This document shows positions 1 through 8,104 of a stretch of DNA of 64,000 nucleotides, one piece after another. Below the pieces are notes generated by a model. It ran no database searches. It saw only the letters and a program-made list of their open reading frames with translations, and was not told where the DNA came from. This DNA comes from Halogeometricum sp. S1BR25-6 (GTDB lineage: Archaea; Halobacteriota; Halobacteria; Halobacteriales; Haloferacaceae): positions 248,001 to 312,000 of the forward strand of contig NZ_JAMQOP010000001.1 in NCBI RefSeq assembly GCF_031624495.1. Direction: 5' to 3'. The first letter of the stretch is position 1; each line of letters opens with the position of its first letter. A program made the translations under genes and the position numbers.

Positions 1-882
1 GTCGCTCCCGGTCCGCGGCGGGAGCCAGCAGGCCTGCCGCCCGACGGCCGCGAGACCGACCGGATTCCGCGTGTCCGCCAGTGCGGTCAGCACCTGTGCC
101 ATCCCCTCGCGGCCGCAGGCGACGGCGTGCGGTTCGTCCTCGTCGGCCGCGCGGTACGCCGAGGGGCGCGCGTCGAGACAGAGGACGACCGATGCGAGTC
201 GCTCTTCCCGGAACTCGATGGTGGTGAGTTCGCCCGTCTTCGCCCGCCGCCGCCAGTCGATGCGCGAGAGGGGGTCCCCGGAGCGGTACTCGCGCGTCTG
301 GTGGAACTCGGTGCCGGCGCCGCCCTCGTCGGTGACGACGGACCCGCTTCCGTGCATCGTCTGTTTCCGGAGGGGCACCTCGGGCACCGTCGCGGCGCAC
401 TCAATAGCGGTGTCCTCGCGGACGGTCGTCTCGACTTCGTGCGCGCCGGCCGCGTCGCGGACGATGGCCGTCGCGGGGTCGAACTGGTGGCGGCCGTGTT
501 CGGCGTGGACGGCGTAGGAGAACTCCGTCGTCGCGCCGGGACGCAGAAACGCCGCGTGCCGGGGCGTCCCCTCGCTCACGGTGAGCATCGGCGGGACGCC
601 GTCGACGAGGCGGAGGTCCGTCAGCGTCGAGGACCCGACGTTTCGAACTCGGACGGTCACACTCACGTCCTCGCCCGCCGCGGCGTCGCGCGGTTCGACC
701 GTCCGCGTCAGGTCGAGGTCGACCGACGGCGGCGAGGTGAGCCACGGGTACGCCGCGTACCCCGCGCCGACGGCGCCGAGGAGGAGGACGAGAGGGTCCT
801 TCGCGAGGAGGCCGACGGCCGTCGCGAACAGGGCGACGGCGACGACGCCGCGCCACCGGCGGGTCCGACGGACCGTCGTCAC
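1..882 (-). CDS. DUF58 domain protein (3' end beyond window)
   Basis: The reading frame starts with GTG at 882 and runs off the left edge, giving 294 visible residues. Two hydrophobic stretches lie at residues 12-42, followed by a beta-rich extracytoplasmic part. The DUF58 signature is seen near residue 200: YRSGDPLSRIDWRRRAKTG, followed by TIEFREER. DUF58 proteins usually sit beside MoxR-type AAA ATPases and are thought to act in assembly or maturation of surface or metal-binding proteins; that role is inferred. The GTG overlaps the stop of the upstream gene (GTGA), so it belongs to the operon 2338 to 1. It is too long to be seen as a closed ORF here because the stop is outside. Confidence 0.85.
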   Translation of the reverse strand, partial: MTTVRRTRRWRGVVAVALFATAVGLLAKDPLVLLLGAVGAGYAAYPWLTSPPSVDLDLTRTVEPRDAAAGEDVSVTVRVRNVGSSTLTDLRLVDGVPPMLTVSEGTPRHAAFLRPGATTEFSYAVHAEHGRHQFDPATAIVRDAAGAHEVETTVREDTAIECAATVPEVPLRKQTMHGSGSVVTDEGGAGTEFHQTREYRSGDPLSRIDWRRRAKTGELTTIEFREERLASVVLCLDARPSAYRAADEDEPHAVACGREGMAQVLTALADTRNPVGLAAVGRQACWLPPRTGSD

Positions 883-1523
883 CGCCGGCCCCCGTCGGTC
901 GCGGCTCTCGGTCCGTCTTCGGGGCCGCTCCGTTCGTCCGCGGCGCCTTCGATTCGACACACCTCGTCCGCCGCGCGCTCGGCCCCCCGCCGGAACCCCG
1001 GCCCCGAGAACGGACCGAGCAGGCGGTCGGTCAGCGACGTCCGTCCGTTCTCGGCGAGGAACGCGGCCGCCGCGTCGTCGTCGGTCCAGTCCCCGGCGTC
1101 GACGCGCGTCGCCGCCCGTTCGCGCGCGACGCCGTCGCGGTACATCACCGACCGGACCGCGGCCTCGCGGACCCGTTCGCGGACGGCTTCTCGCTCCCCG
1201 CCGCGGCCGACCCGGTTCCGCGACTCGCCTCCGACCGCGCGGTCGAACTTGACGCCGGGGTGCGCGGCGTTCTGGACGGTCTCCGGTTCGGGCGGCGTCG
1301 TCCGATTCACGCCGTCGGCGCCGCGGAGGACGAGAACGGCGACGACGACCAGCAGGGCCACCGACGCGACGCCCGCCGCGAGCACGTAGTCGTTGCCGGC
1401 GAGTGCAACGAGCGCCGCCGCCGCGTCGTCGGGGGCGCCGTTCGGAAGCGCGACGAGTGCGAGCGCACCCGCCGCTCCGACGGCGCCGAGCGTCCCGACG
1501 AGGAGCCGTCCCGCGCGACTCAC
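879..1523 (-). CDS. Small two-helix membrane protein of the DUF4129-DUF58 operon
   Basis: I chose the GTG at 1523 because it overlaps the TGA of the DUF4129 gene (GTGA), and the preceding in-frame sequence is only a shadow of that gene. The 214-residue product has two membrane helices (about residues 5-27 and 40-62), then a cytosolic charged helical part with the pattern REAVRERVREAAVRSV and a conserved-looking AFLAENGR segment. Haloarchaeal DUF4129 and DUF58 genes commonly bracket a protein of this size. Its function is unknown. Stop overlaps the start of the DUF58 gene, so translational coupling is likely. Confidence 0.75.
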   Translation of the reverse strand: MSRAGRLLVGTLGAVGAAGALALVALPNGAPDDAAAALVALAGNDYVLAAGVASVALLVVVAVLVLRGADGVNRTTPPEPETVQNAAHPGVKFDRAVGGESRNRVGRGGEREAVRERVREAAVRSVMYRDGVARERAATRVDAGDWTDDDAAAAFLAENGRTSLTDRLLGPFSGPGFRRGAERAADEVCRIEGAADERSGPEDGPRAATDGGRR

Positions 1524-2338
1524 CGTCCCAGTCCTCCCGGCGTTCGACTCTCCTCGAACTGCGAGAGGCCCTCCTCCATCCGTCGGACGCGTTCGTCCGT
1601 CACCTCGCGTCCGCCGTACCTGACCTCCTCGAAGACCCGTCTGAGGCGCTCGACGCCCTCGGGGTCGAAGCCGCTCTCGACGGCGGCGGAGGCGCACTCT
1701 TCGGGGGTTCGCCGCCACGGGTCCTCCACGTCGGCCGCGGCGAGGACGGATACCCACGCGCGTTCGACGGCGTTCTGCGGTTCGAGTTCCGGCGCGCCGG
1801 TCGGTCCCCGTGGGTCGGCGTCGCCTCCGAGGCGTCGAACGAGTCCGTCGCCGTAGCGCGCCAACAGCACCGCGACGCCGAGCAGGACCGCCAGCGCGAC
1901 GAACAGCGGGAGGAACGTCTCTAGGAAGTCGATAAAGACGTCGAGCCACTCCTGCGCCGGTTCGGTGACCTGCGAGTCGTCGGACTGCGACTGGGATTGA
2001 GATTGAGATTGAGACTGCGATTGAGACTGCGACTGCGATTGTGACTGGGATTGCGATTGGGACTGCGACTGTCGCTCCTCCTCGGATGCGTCGACGCGAG
2101 GTTGCGCCTCGCCGTCGCCGTCCACCGACCGCTGGACCGCCGCTTCAGACCCTTGGCCGGTCATCGCGCGCTTGAGGTCGCCCGCGGTGTCGGGGCTGAT
2201 GGGGACGGTGTCGTAGTCGAGGTCGACCACCTCGTCGGGGTTGGTCGACAGCGACGTTTCGAGCGTCGTCGACGCGACGCCGACCGATGCGATACAGGAC
2301 AGAACGACGAGAACGGCTGCGACTGTGCGTAGGTTCAT
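1520..2338 (-). CDS. DUF4129 domain protein with (QS)n linker
   Basis: 272 residues. Residues 1-22 form a signal peptide (MNLRTVAAVLVVLSCIASVGVAS). An acidic exported part follows, then an uninterrupted run of about 15 Gln-Ser pairs (residues about 89-118). One membrane helix (about 139-160) and the cytosolic DUF4129 domain come next, with the typical ERAWVSVLAAADVEDPWRRTP and YGGREVT motifs. DUF4129 is found with transglutaminase-like, MoxR and DUF58 genes in exopolymer or surface maturation loci, so a cell-surface role is inferred. First gene of a tightly overlapping three-gene operon. The hexanucleotide tract encoding the QS run lies at 1983-2072. Confidence 0.85.
   Translation of the reverse strand: MNLRTVAAVLVVLSCIASVGVASTTLETSLSTNPDEVVDLDYDTVPISPDTAGDLKRAMTGQGSEAAVQRSVDGDGEAQPRVDASEEERQSQSQSQSQSQSQSQSQSQSQSQSQSQSQSDDSQVTEPAQEWLDVFIDFLETFLPLFVALAVLLGVAVLLARYGDGLVRRLGGDADPRGPTGAPELEPQNAVERAWVSVLAAADVEDPWRRTPEECASAAVESGFDPEGVERLRRVFEEVRYGGREVTDERVRRMEEGLSQFEESRTPGGLGR
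1983..2072. repeat. Hexanucleotide tandem repeat encoding (QS)15
   Basis: Fifteen consecutive 6-bp units of the type GAYTGN (mostly GACTGC, GATTGA, GACTGG) encode Gln-Ser dipeptides on the minus strand. The third codon positions vary between units, which suggests some age or selection on the dipeptide rather than a fresh microsatellite expansion. Confidence 0.9.
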
Positions 2339-2649
2339 CTCTCGGGGTGCGCGGTGGCGGTGACGGCTCGCGGCCGACGGGGCGTCTGCGTCTCCGAGGC
2401 CCGGGTCCCGCCGTCCGCGAATGCTGATTTCGCGTGGATAGCCGACTCGCGCGTCCGCGGTAAGGCACTTGTGACGCTTCCAGCTGAAACGCTCGCGTTA
2501 GCCGCCGCTTAGCGTGAAACCGTCCGAAACTGTTCGGACCGGCTAGAGGGGAGCGCGGCGCGGAGAGCGACCCCGCGGACCGCGCGCCGGTCGGCGGTGG
2601 CACGTCGTGACACGTCCGACTTTTTAGCCCCGCGCTCGTCGCCCCCTGT
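2339..2649. promoter_or_regulatory. Divergent promoter region, DUF4129 operon / mgtE pair
   Basis: This 311-bp gap separates two divergent operons and holds no ORF that I trust. For the plus-strand genes a T-rich box (ACTTTTTAGCC, about 2619-2629) lies some 25 bases before the ATG at 2650, the spacing expected for a leaderless haloarchaeal transcript. No clear TATA box was picked out for the minus operon. Confidence 0.5.
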
Positions 2650-3231
2650 ATGACCATCCGCGACGCGGCCGTGGAGGCGTACCGCGAAGCCCTCCCGGCA
2701 CTCGTCGCGAGCCTCGTCGGGGGTCTCATCGCCGGCGTCGTTCTGACGGGGATGCGCGCCGAACTCCGCGAGGTGCCCGGACTGCTCGTTCTCGTTCCCG
2801 CTCTCCTCGCCACGCGCGGGAACGTCTACGGATCGCTCGGCGCGCGCATCGCCACCGCCCTCCACCAGGGGCTTATCGAACCCCGCGTCACCGCCGGGGA
2901 CCGTCGCCTGCGCGCCGCCGCGGCCGCGGCGCTCGGAAACGGCCTCCTCGCCTCCGCGTTCGCCGCCGTCGCCGCCTTCCTCGTGCTCACGGTGCTCGGC
3001 GCACAGGTCGCGCCCGTCGGCGTCCTCGTCGCCATCGCCGTCCTCGCGGGTCTCTTATCCGGAGTCGTCCTCGTCGCCGTCGTCGTCAGCGTCGTCTTCG
3101 CGGGCTACCGCCGCGGGCACAACCCCGACACGCTCGTCGGCCCCATCGTGACGACGACGGGCGACGTGTTCGGCGTCCTCTTCCTGCTCGTCGCCGTTCG
3201 CACCGTTCTCGCCGTCGTGGAGGTGCTCTGA
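2650..3231 (+). CDS. MgtE-type divalent cation transporter, membrane-domain protein 1
   Basis: 193 residues of almost pure membrane domain. The pattern PGLLVLVPALLATRGNVYGSLGARIATALHQG matches the signature loop of the MgtE/SLC41 transmembrane domain, followed by four further helices and the PIVTTTGDVFGV motif that contributes acidic residues to the ion path. The cytosolic N and CBS domains of bacterial MgtE are absent. Stop and the next GTG are adjacent (TGAGTG), so this and the following gene are made together and probably form one heteromeric transporter. Magnesium is the likely substrate; cobalt or other divalent ions cannot be excluded. Confidence 0.85.
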   Translation: MTIRDAAVEAYREALPALVASLVGGLIAGVVLTGMRAELREVPGLLVLVPALLATRGNVYGSLGARIATALHQGLIEPRVTAGDRRLRAAAAAALGNGLLASAFAAVAAFLVLTVLGAQVAPVGVLVAIAVLAGLLSGVVLVAVVVSVVFAGYRRGHNPDTLVGPIVTTTGDVFGVLFLLVAVRTVLAVVEVL

Positions 3232-3789
3232 GTGGCCACCGAGTGGACCGTCCGCGACATCACGCGGGCGATGCTGCCCGTCCTCCTGGCGCTGACGCTC
3301 GTGGAACTCGGGAGCGGACTCGTCCTCGGGAGCTTCGAGTCCCAACTGTACCGATACCCGACGCTCCTCGCCCTCGTTCCCGTCACCATCGGCACCGCTG
3401 GAAATCTGGGGAGTATCCTCGCGGCGCGGCTCTCAACCGCATTCCACCTCGGGACGCTCTCGTTCGACCCGACGGACGAGGAACTCGCGGGCAACGCCCT
3501 CGCCACCGTCGCCCTCTCGGTCACCGTCTTCCCCGTCGTCGGCGTGGGCGCGTGGCTCCTCACCTCGTTGGTCGGGGGGACGGCGCTCCCCGTCCGGACC
3601 GTGCTCACGGTGTCGCTCGCCTCGGGCGTCGTCCTCGCCGTCCTCGCCGTCGTCGTCACGCTGGCGGCGACGTACGCGGCCTACCGGTTCGAACTCGACC
3701 CCGACGACGTGGTCATCCCGCTGGTGACGAACTCCTGCGACGTGCTCGGCGTCCTGGTGCTGTTCGCGTCGATACAGGTGTTCGTGTAG
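3232..3789 (+). CDS. MgtE-type divalent cation transporter, membrane-domain protein 2
   Basis: 185 residues, GTG start directly after the stop of the preceding paralogue. Signature loop YPTLLALVPVTIGTAGNLGSILAARLST is closer to canonical MgtE than in the partner, and PLVTNSCDVLGV supplies the second conserved acidic motif. About five membrane helices, no cytosolic regulatory domains. The two genes look like an ancient internal duplication, as seen in SLC41-type proteins where two MgtE domains are fused in one chain. A heterodimer is the simplest model. No promoter of its own is visible. Confidence 0.85.
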   Translation: MATEWTVRDITRAMLPVLLALTLVELGSGLVLGSFESQLYRYPTLLALVPVTIGTAGNLGSILAARLSTAFHLGTLSFDPTDEELAGNALATVALSVTVFPVVGVGAWLLTSLVGGTALPVRTVLTVSLASGVVLAVLAVVVTLAATYAAYRFELDPDDVVIPLVTNSCDVLGVLVLFASIQVFV

Positions 3790-3842
3790 CTCGTTTCGTC
3801 AGTATTCGAAATTGGACTATCACGCGAGCACAGCTGTCTCGG

Positions 3843-3850
3843 GGTTTATT
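3843..3850 (+). promoter_or_regulatory. TATA element of the subtilase gene
   Basis: GTTTATTA lies about 27 bases before the GTG start at 3876, fitting a leaderless transcript. Confidence 0.5.
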
Positions 3851-3875
3851 ATTCGTGGAATAACCACGTGGTAAC

Positions 3876-5229
3876 GTGTCACAAAAGATAGATACGGGGC
3901 GGCTCGACAGGCGTGGCGCGCTCAAGGCCAGCGGTTCGCTCTTCGCCGGACTCGCGGTCGGGAGCGTTCCGACCGCGGCGACGGACGACGGTCGGTTCCT
4001 GCTGAAACCGAAATCGAACGCCGGACTCGGCGGACTGACCGTCGAGGAAGAGCTCCCGGCGCTCGAGTACGTCGCGGTCAGCGGTTCGGAGCGGGAGGCG
4101 AAGAAGCGGTCCACGGCCTACGTGCCGGACCCGACGCTGGAACCGACGCGTCCGACCGTCGAGACGCCCTCACTGCGGGGGGCGGTCGAGGCGCGGGACG
4201 AACCGCTCCTACGACCTCCAGTGGGACAAACAGGACCTCGACGTGCCGGAGGCGCAGAACGTGACGCGCGGCGAAGGCGTCCGCGTCTCCGTCGTCGACT
4301 CCGGCATCGCGGCGGACCACCCCGACATAGACGGCGTGAACCTCGACCTCTCGAAGAACTTCAGCGGCGACGGTCTCGGCGTCGGCGGCCCGTACGGCGG
4401 CTACCACGGCACCCACGTCTCCGGTATCGTCGCCGCGACGGACACGAACGACCTCGGCGTCGTCGGCACCGCGCCGGGCGCCGAGTTGGTCGACTGCCGC
4501 GTCTTCTCGCACGGGGGCGGGGCGCCCTTCTCGGTGGTCCTCGCCGCGCTCCTCCACAACGTCGAGGTGGACTCGGACGTGACCAACGTGAGCCTCGGCG
4601 CGTACTCGCCGCGGAGCGACTACGTGGACGACGGACGGTTCGGACGCTTCTACGGGCGACTCCTCAACCGCACGCTGACACACGCCAAGCGGGAGGGAAC
4701 GCTGGTCGTAATGTCGGCGGGGAACAGCGGCGCCGACCTGCAGCGCGACAAGCGGTGGCTCAGCCTGCCGAACGAGGGCGCACAGGGTCTCAGCGTCGCC
4801 GCAACCGGCCCCGTCGGGTTCGGGTGGGGCGCGGAGGGGAGGCGGGAACCGTACCGGAGTCCGGCGTTCTACACGAACTACGGAACGAACGCCATCGACC
4901 TCGCGGCGCCCGGCGGCGACGCCGACCGGTCGACCATCGGAACCGGCGTCCCGTGGCACCGCGACCTGGTCTTGAGCACCGTGGCGACGTTCGAACGGGG
5001 CGCGGACGGCGAGATAACCGGCGACCCCACCTACGGATGGGACTGGGCCGCCGGCACCTCGATGGCGGCGCCGAACGTCTCCGGGGCCGCCGCGTTGGTG
5101 CAGGCGAACAACCCCGAGTTCGGCCCGGAACGGGTGGAATCGGCGCTCACACGGGCCGCGGAGGTGCCAGAGGGATACGACAAGTCCTACTACGGATCCG
5201 GCTATCTGAACGTCGTCGACGCCCTGTGA
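3876..5229 (+). pseudogene. Tat-exported subtilisin-like serine protease (S8), frameshifted
   Basis: The first frame (GTG 3876) encodes a Tat signal (LDRRGALKASGS, then a hydrophobic stretch) and the start of the propeptide. The catalytic domain continues in another frame, open by about 4186 and running to the stop at 5229. The catalytic triad is intact: Asp in SVVDSG (codon 4297), His in YHGTHVSG (codon 4405), Ser in GTSMAAP (codon 5059). Codon phase moves from 0 to +1, equal to one extra base, and a run of six G at about 4178-4183 is a good candidate site. Everything else looks functional, so this is either a very recent pseudogene or a sequencing error. Halolysin-like extracellular proteases are the nearest family I recognise. 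Confidence 0.8.
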
Positions 5230-5247
5230 CCGCGCCGCGTCCGCCGG

Positions 5248-5622
5248 TTACCCCGACGCGTAGAAGTAGCCGGCGACGAGGGCGACGACGGCTTCGGCGA
5301 CTTTCGAGGCGATGGCCATCGGATTCGTCGGCCCGCCCATGGCGACGTAGGCGACGATTGTCAGGACGGCGTAGCCGGCGGCGACGAGGTGAAGCGCGCG
5401 CCGCCAGTAGCGGGTGAAAAACAGGCCGACGCCGACGAGCCACCCCAGCGCGTTCAGGTAGAACAAAACGCCCGTCGTCGGGTCGAACCCCATGACCGTC
5501 GGGGCGAGGTACAGGTGGATGACCGCGGAGACGAGGGCGGCGACGACGCCGAGGTACGCGAGGTTGTTCGATGGAAGGCTCAACAGCGAGGACCCGGAGG
5601 CGGCAGTCGATTGACTGGCCAT
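5248..5622 (-). CDS. Small four-helix membrane protein
   Basis: 124 residues if it begins at the ATG at 5622 (MASQSTAASG), preferred because the nine residues before it have no conserved look. Four predicted membrane helices cover most of the chain, with the pattern LAYLGVVAALVSAVIHLYLAPTVMGFDP in the first and GPTNPMAIASKVAEAVVA near the end. It resembles small haloarchaeal membrane proteins of unknown function. It is convergent with the subtilase gene, with only 18 bases between stops. Confidence 0.75.
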   Translation of the reverse strand: MASQSTAASGSSLLSLPSNNLAYLGVVAALVSAVIHLYLAPTVMGFDPTTGVLFYLNALGWLVGVGLFFTRYWRRALHLVAAGYAVLTIVAYVAMGGPTNPMAIASKVAEAVVALVAGYFYASG

Positions 5623-5777
5623 ACTCCCAGTAGCGCGGCCGGGGTGCAAATACCTTGACAGATTCGCCGCCGTTGGTAGTTCCGCTCTCTCTAGGGTTTG
5701 CTCGTCTCCCGTCCTCGCCCGTCCGTCGTCGGACGCCGACCGACGCCGATTAGGCCCGGCGTTCCCTACCGTCGTCC

Positions 5778-6173
5778 GTGCAGTCTGCCGGCTTCTTCGC
5801 CGAACTCTGGCCCGTCGCCGTCGAGGTTGCTCCCCGCGTCGCCCGCATCTCGGTACTGATCGCCGTCCCCAGAACTCGGAGAGTTCTGGGCTCGGAAATC
5901 GCTACGCGATTTCCGACCGTCGGCGTCTTCGTCGCCAACCTCGCCGTCGGGTTCGGCCTCGTCCGGTACGTCGCGGGCCTCTCGAAGTACCTCACCCGGC
6001 CCGCCAACCTCCCGGACGAAGCGGGAACGGCGATTATAACGACCGCTGCCTCCCCGACCGCAGGCTACGGCATGCTCGCGGAGTTCCGCGAGTCCGGGTG
6101 ACTGGACGACACCGCCACCCTCGTCGCCGTCACGATAAACACGTTTTTCGGCTTCGTCCAGCACATCTTCACC
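5778..6173 (+). pseudogene. Nucleoside-recognition (Gate) membrane protein, 5' fragment
   Basis: The frame from a GTG at 5778 matches the first about 120 residues of the intact copy at 6606-7622 (LANLAVGFGLV, PANLPDE, AASxTAGYGMLAEFRESG, VTINTFFGFVQHIFT). Damage seen: a 54-bp in-frame insertion of two hairpins at 5864-5920, a TGA at 6099-6101 in place of a Thr codon, and loss of similarity right after the Thr codon at 6171-6173. The missing 3' half is found at 9079-9735, so the gene was split by the intervening 2.9 kb. Confidence 0.85.
5868..5915. repeat. Twin 10-3-10 hairpins inserted in a coding frame
   Basis: Hairpin 1 has arms CCCAGAACTC (5868-5877) and GAGTTCTGGG (5881-5890) with loop GGA. 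Hairpin 2 has arms CGGAAATCGC (5893-5902) and GCGATTTCCG (5906-5915) with loop TAC. Both have perfect 10-bp stems and 3-base loops and are absent from the intact paralogue at the equivalent place, where a single Phe codon stands. Confidence 0.85.
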
Positions 6174-6508
6174 CCATTTAGAGCGATGTCCTCTATCTTG
6201 ATGTTCACCACTTCACTGCATCTCATACCGAACTTGAGCAGCAGGACTACCGCTTGGTCCCTCATGTGGTAGATACCGTCGACCGCCTCTCGCACCTCTT
6301 CGACGGGAATTTTCGGCGGATCCGGTGGTGGGACGTCGTAGGTTCGACTTGGTGAGCGCCAGCTCAAACGAGTTGAGCTCGTTGTACTTAGCAGGGAGCG
6401 ACGGCTCTGCCTGCCAGTATCGTATATCCGGTTGAGATAGCGGAACTTAGTCTTGACAGTCTCTGCAGAATTCGACTGTCCTCCGGACTGGTCGCGTGTA
6501 ACAGTCAC
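6173..6508 (-). pseudogene. Tyrosine recombinase (integrase) relic
   Basis: Minus-strand frames encode parts of a haloarchaeal XerC-like integrase. An N-terminal core-binding piece (KFRYLNRIYD, then YWQAEPSLPAKYN in a shifted frame) is followed by IPVEEVREAVDGIYHMRDQAVVLLLKFGMRCSEVVNIKIEDIAL, where MRDQAVVLLLxxGMRxSE is the typical first catalytic box containing the first Arg. At least two frameshifts lie around 6340-6430. All sequence beyond about 6175, including the rest of the catalytic domain with the Tyr nucleophile, is missing at the junction with the broken Gate gene. It is the probable remains of the enzyme that brought the island. Confidence 0.75.
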
Positions 6509-6605
6509 GGGATGAATTCACGAGCCTGTGACTCGTTTGGACGGGCAGGATGACGGTAGCCGACGATCCACCACCGATGGTCATTTGCTTACTCACCCTC
6601 GAATA

Positions 6606-7622
6606 ATGACTGTGGCTTCCGTGGTCGTCGCACTCCAGTCACAGCCGAGCGCGCTCCTCCCAGTCGTGGCCGAGGTGCTTCCCCGAGTCGCGCGGATAGC
6701 GCTGTTCATCGCCTTCGGAGTGTTCCTCGCGAACCTCGCCGTCGGGTTCGGTCTGGTTGAGCGAGTCGCTGGACTCTCGCGCTTTCTCACCGGTCCCGCA
6801 AATCTCCCGGACGAAGTCGGAACGGCCATCCTCACAACGGCTGCCTCCACGACTGCAGGCTACGGGATGCTTGCCGAGTTCCGCGAATCGGGGACGCTAG
6901 ACGACAAAGCGACGCTCGTAGCCGTCACCATCAACACGTTCTTCGGCTTTGTGCAGCACATTTTCACGTTTTACCTGCCAGTTCTTCTTCCGATACTCGG
7001 CCTTCGAGTGGGACTCCTGTATGTCGGCTCGCGGGCGCTCGTCGCTCTCTGTATCACGTTCACTGGCGTCTTCGCCGGAGCACTACTGCTCTCTCCCGCG
7101 AACGTCGACCAGTCAACGACCACCGCGGCCGACGGCGGCGCACAGGAGAGGGGTTCCGACACTCCCCGAGAGGTCGTCCACAACGCTTGGGACCGCACGC
7201 TCCCGAAGCTCCGGCGTATCGTTCCCCGGCTCGCCGTCGTCTATACTCTCGTCGTCGTCCTCACCCGGACAACGGATCTGACGGCGCTCACCGAGGTCGC
7301 GGATCCGCTCGCGACTATCGTCGGACTCCCGGGTGCGGCGATTCCTGTCATCGCCGTCTTCGCGCTGGACACCACGGCTGGAGCCGCGACCATCGCTCCG
7401 CTGGTCGGGGTGGACTTCACCGCTCGGCAGGCCGTGGCAACGATGCTCATCGGTGGTATCGTCTCTTTCGCGGTTTCAACGTTCAAGCGGTCCATTCCAT
7501 TCCAGTACGGTATTTGGGGCCCCCGCTTTGGGTCCAAAGTAGTCGCCGTCAATACGGCGCTGAAGATAGTGTGGATTGGAGCAGCGGTCGCTACTCTATT
7601 ATGGATACCCTCTCCGCTATGA
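6606..7622 (+). CDS. Nucleoside-recognition (Gate) domain membrane protein, intact copy
   Basis: 338 residues from the ATG at 6606. Two Gate-type membrane domains are seen: residues about 25-160 (GVFLANLAVGFGLV, PANLPDEVGTAILTTAAST, NTFFGFVQHIFTFYLPVLLPILG) and about 200-335 (LPGAAIPVIAVFALDTTAGAATIAPLVG, MLIGGIVSFAVSTFKRSIPFQYGIWGPRFG). Gate domains occur in nucleoside transporters and spore maturation proteins, so membrane passage of a small molecule is likely but the substrate is unknown. Codon use has more A/T at third positions than the split copy around it, consistent with import. It lies inside the 2.9-kb insert and probably replaces the function of the broken resident gene. Confidence 0.85.
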   Translation: MTVASVVVALQSQPSALLPVVAEVLPRVARIALFIAFGVFLANLAVGFGLVERVAGLSRFLTGPANLPDEVGTAILTTAASTTAGYGMLAEFRESGTLDDKATLVAVTINTFFGFVQHIFTFYLPVLLPILGLRVGLLYVGSRALVALCITFTGVFAGALLLSPANVDQSTTTAADGGAQERGSDTPREVVHNAWDRTLPKLRRIVPRLAVVYTLVVVLTRTTDLTALTEVADPLATIVGLPGAAIPVIAVFALDTTAGAATIAPLVGVDFTARQAVATMLIGGIVSFAVSTFKRSIPFQYGIWGPRFGSKVVAVNTALKIVWIGAAVATLLWIPSPL

Positions 7623-7635
7623 ACTCAATCGCTCT

Positions 7636-7652
7636 CCAGCTACCGTAGCTGG
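7636..7652. terminator. Palindrome just after the intact Gate gene
   Basis: Arms CCAGCTAC (7636-7643) and GTAGCTGG (7645-7652) follow the stop by 13 bases. A second small palindrome ACTCTTTAGAGT lies at 7672-7683. They may help end transcription; no long T-run follows. Confidence 0.35.
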
Positions 7653-7696
7653 TACACACCGTGTCTGCTGAACTCTTTAGAGTGTGATAGAAATAG

Positions 7697-7728
7697 CGTG
7701 CTGAATACAGAGGGGTGAGTTCAGCACG
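7697..7728. repeat. 9-bp inverted repeat, possible insertion-sequence end
   Basis: Arms CGTGCTGAA (7697-7705) and TTCAGCACG (7720-7728) enclose 14 bases. A related half GCTGAACTC sits at 7667-7675. The surrounding 7623-7864 segment is less GC-rich than the rest of the window and holds no gene that I can support. Confidence 0.5.
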
Positions 7729-7864
7729 GCTTCGACAAACGATCAGCAACCGAAGGATTCAACGGAGTCTCGAAAATCAGACCGTCGCCCGATAGTACGT
7801 GGATAGGCCGTCTTGCCCTCGCTCGGTCCGCCGACGCTTCTCGACGAGACCAACGTCGTTCGAG

Positions 7865-8090
7865 ATGAACCGCCGTGGGGCGCTGAAATCGCTCGCTACG
7901 GCGGGCCTCCTCGTCGGTGAGCCTTCGACGCCGAGACGACCACGACGGTCTGACTACGTCTTCGTATCGCGGCCGGGAACGACAGTGATTCGGAACGAGA
8001 GCGGTTTCTATTCGTCGACGAACGCCGTGTCGAAGTGTTCCACCCGACTATCACGCCATAATCCGCCCGTCTTCATCGCGGTCCCCGCTC
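7865..8090 (+). pseudogene. Relic of a Tat-exported protein
   Basis: An ATG at 7865 opens MNRRGALKSLATAGLLVG, a good Tat signal start. After it the frame loses any protein-like character; the neighbouring frame reads AFDAETTTTV, stop, then LRLRIAAGNDSDSERERFLFVDE, which looks like the mature part of a secreted protein. A frameshift plus stop codons therefore broke the gene. It points towards the convergent Hcp gene. The family is not recognised. Confidence 0.4.
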
Positions 8091-8104
8091 CCGACGGGTA
8101 CGCA

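Noticed and set aside
127-1389. 420-codon plus-strand frame
   Set aside because: Opposite the DUF58 gene and the two-helix gene, Arg-rich, no domain; it crosses the boundary of two real genes.
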